From Chloroflexota bacterium (GTDB taxonomy: Bacteria > Chloroflexota > UBA11872 > UBA12225), in contig JAUJOR010000006.1 of the NCBI GenBank assembly GCA_030447525.1, positions 69,331 to 133,330 of the forward strand: DNA of 64,000 bases, written 5' to 3'. Both the position numbers and the translations under genes were made by a program. The notes beneath the pieces are model-generated. The model did not search any database. It was not told the origin of the DNA and worked only from the letters and a program-made list of their open reading frames with translations. Of the stretch, positions 62,888 to 64,000 are shown piece after piece (within the stretch, counting starts at the first letter, position 1; the number at the start of each line of letters is the position of its first letter).

Positions 62888-64000
62888 TCATTCGCTCGTG
62901 GTGCGCATGGTTCCGGGTAGGGGCCACCGCCGACGGGACGCATCGTCCGGTGCGCGCCAGCTGGGGCCGAGCGGCCCCGGCGGATGGGCGGAGCGGGTGG
63001 CGTCCCCACTGTATCGCCACTCCGTCGTCAGCAGCAGCGGCAGCGGCTCGCCGTTCATTGCCGCCGTGCGGGCGTAGTGCGCGATCCGGGTCTCCGCTTG
63101 GGTGTCGACAGTGACCAGCAGGACCGCCGGGAAGCCGGCGTAGTCGGCGGCGTAGCGTCCGGTGTCCCGGTAGGCGCAGTAGGCGGCGAGCTTCTGCCGG
63201 TAGGCGGCTGCGTCCTGCGTTCCCCGGTCGTATTCTAGGAAGAACCCGTAGCGATGCCTGTCCAGGCGGAGCACCCCGTACCCGTCGGGACGCACGCGCC
63301 CCCGGGCGCAGGCGACGGCGTTCCTCCAGACCACCAGCGCAGCCTTGCGCTGGCCGGTCAGGCGGGCTGCTCGGGCGAGAGCAACGAAGAAGCGGTCGGC
63401 CCCGCGCGTGTGCGTCAGGTGCCGTACGAGGACGTACCGGGCCCGGCTGAGGCGCGTCCCCGCCCGCTGCGCCGGGCCACCCCCGACGAGTCCGTTGTGC
63501 CGCACGGCCCTGGCTACGCTGAGCCCCTGCTGGGCGGCGACGAAGGCCACTCCTTCCGGCGTCAGCTCCGTCAGCCCGGCGGCGACTTCTCCCGCATCGG
63601 GGCAGCTGGCCTCCGCCGGATCGAACAGCCGGAGCAAGCCCGCGGCGACGAGGGTGTCACGGCGCCGGCGTGCCGCTGCCGGAACCCATCCCAGCAGGGC
63701 GGCGAGGTCGTCGACGGCCAGGAACGGGTGGCGGCCGACGAGGTCCAGGAGCATGCGGTCGGCTGTGCGCAGTCGCACCCCGGCAGCGGCCAGGGTGCTT
63801 CCATGGACGATAGCGGTCGGGATGTTCCGACCGAGGCGAGCGGGCGACGGCGCGGTCGGTCGCACGCGCGCCGGCCGCAGTGGGTCGCCGCCCGCGCCGG
63901 CTACGCGCGGCGGCTGGACGCCGAGCACCCGCTGCCAGGTGGTGATCCGCACCGGCAGGGGCGCCAGGCCCCGCACGTCGGCCACGTCATCGAGCAGGCG
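62888..64000 (-). CDS. Replication-relaxation family protein (5' end beyond window)
   Basis: The frame is open to base 64000, so the start lies outside. Within the window ~370 residues resemble the replication-relaxation family encoded on integrative and conjugative elements. A winged-helix part (LLDLVGRHPFLAVDDLAALL, ARRRRDTLVAAGLLRLFDPA) is followed by a nuclease-like domain with VRPDGYGVLRLDRHRYGFFL and EYDRGTQDAAAYRQKLAAYC. Members are thought to act in DNA relaxation or mobilisation. It is translationally adjacent to the small excisionase-like gene. Confidence 0.8.
   Translation of the reverse strand, partial: RLLDDVADVRGLAPLPVRITTWQRVLGVQPPRVAGAGGDPLRPARVRPTAPSPARLGRNIPTAIVHGSTLAAAGVRLRTADRMLLDLVGRHPFLAVDDLAALLGWVPAAARRRRDTLVAAGLLRLFDPAEASCPDAGEVAAGLTELTPEGVAFVAAQQGLSVARAVRHNGLVGGGPAQRAGTRLSRARYVLVRHLTHTRGADRFFVALARAARLTGQRKAALVVWRNAVACARGRVRPDGYGVLRLDRHRYGFFLEYDRGTQDAAAYRQKLAAYCAYRDTGRYAADYAGFPAVLLVTVDTQAETRIAHYARTAAMNGEPLPLLLTTEWRYSGDATRSAHPPGPLGPSWRAPDDASRRRWPLPGTMRTTSE

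Overview
This is a high-GC bacterial chromosome segment, most likely from a Chloroflexota lineage related to Thermomicrobia or Sphaerobacter. That placement is an inference. It rests on the ppdK-dnaG-rpoD-tRNA-Asn block, several UgpB-type lipoprotein solute-binding proteins, a Chloroflexi-style secreted protein with FPETGH repeats ahead of an L,D-transpeptidase domain, and the GC-rich codon use. No rRNA or CRISPR array was seen.

Layout. Positions 1-8000: an MFS exporter cut by the window edge, tiny remnants of fabF and an acyl-CoA ligase, and a polyamine-type ABC transporter read leftward. The transporter is damaged: its binding protein is a pseudogene, and a decayed 1.7-kb IS1182-like element sits between its two permease genes. 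At 7404-8003 is a peroxiredoxin-like gene with an in-frame TGA exactly where the family has the first Cys of its CxxC. A SECIS-like hairpin follows the TGA, making this the best candidate for unusual biology in the window. Positions 8-16.7 kb: L,D-transpeptidase, M19 dipeptidase, orphan histidine kinase, PPOX-like flavoprotein, sugar isomerase-like barrel, HAD phosphatase and a complete solute-binding lipoprotein. Positions 16.7-26.8 kb: two sulfatases, remnants of a binding protein, a FAD oxidoreductase and a VOC protein, three unrecognised proteins, an aldo/keto reductase and another binding protein. Positions 26.9-37.4 kb: succinate-semialdehyde dehydrogenase, a family 4/UdgX-like uracil-DNA glycosylase, a DegT aminotransferase, and a phosphatase group (metallophosphoesterase with membrane domain, a membrane partner, a double PAP2 protein, a broken flippase).

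Positions 37.6-50.1 kb look like a carbohydrate or sugar-acid catabolic neighbourhood: enolase-superfamily dehydratase, FAD oxidoreductase, threonine-synthase-like enzyme, SAF-domain oxidoreductase, NAD epimerase, two glycoside-hydrolase-like proteins, an aldo/keto reductase and a truncated binding protein. A truncated hemoglobin lies among them. Positions 50.2-60.0 kb are housekeeping: DAHP synthase behind a leader with an intrinsic terminator (probable attenuation), a VOC protein, pyruvate phosphate dikinase, DNA primase, the primary sigma factor and tRNA-Asn(GUU). From the 3' end of that tRNA to the right edge lies the start of an integrated element: tyrosine integrase, excisionase-like proteins and a replication-relaxation protein that runs off the window.

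A general theme is decay. At least nine genes survive only as fragments or carry stops and frameshifts, mostly transport and catabolic accessory genes, while the housekeeping block is intact.
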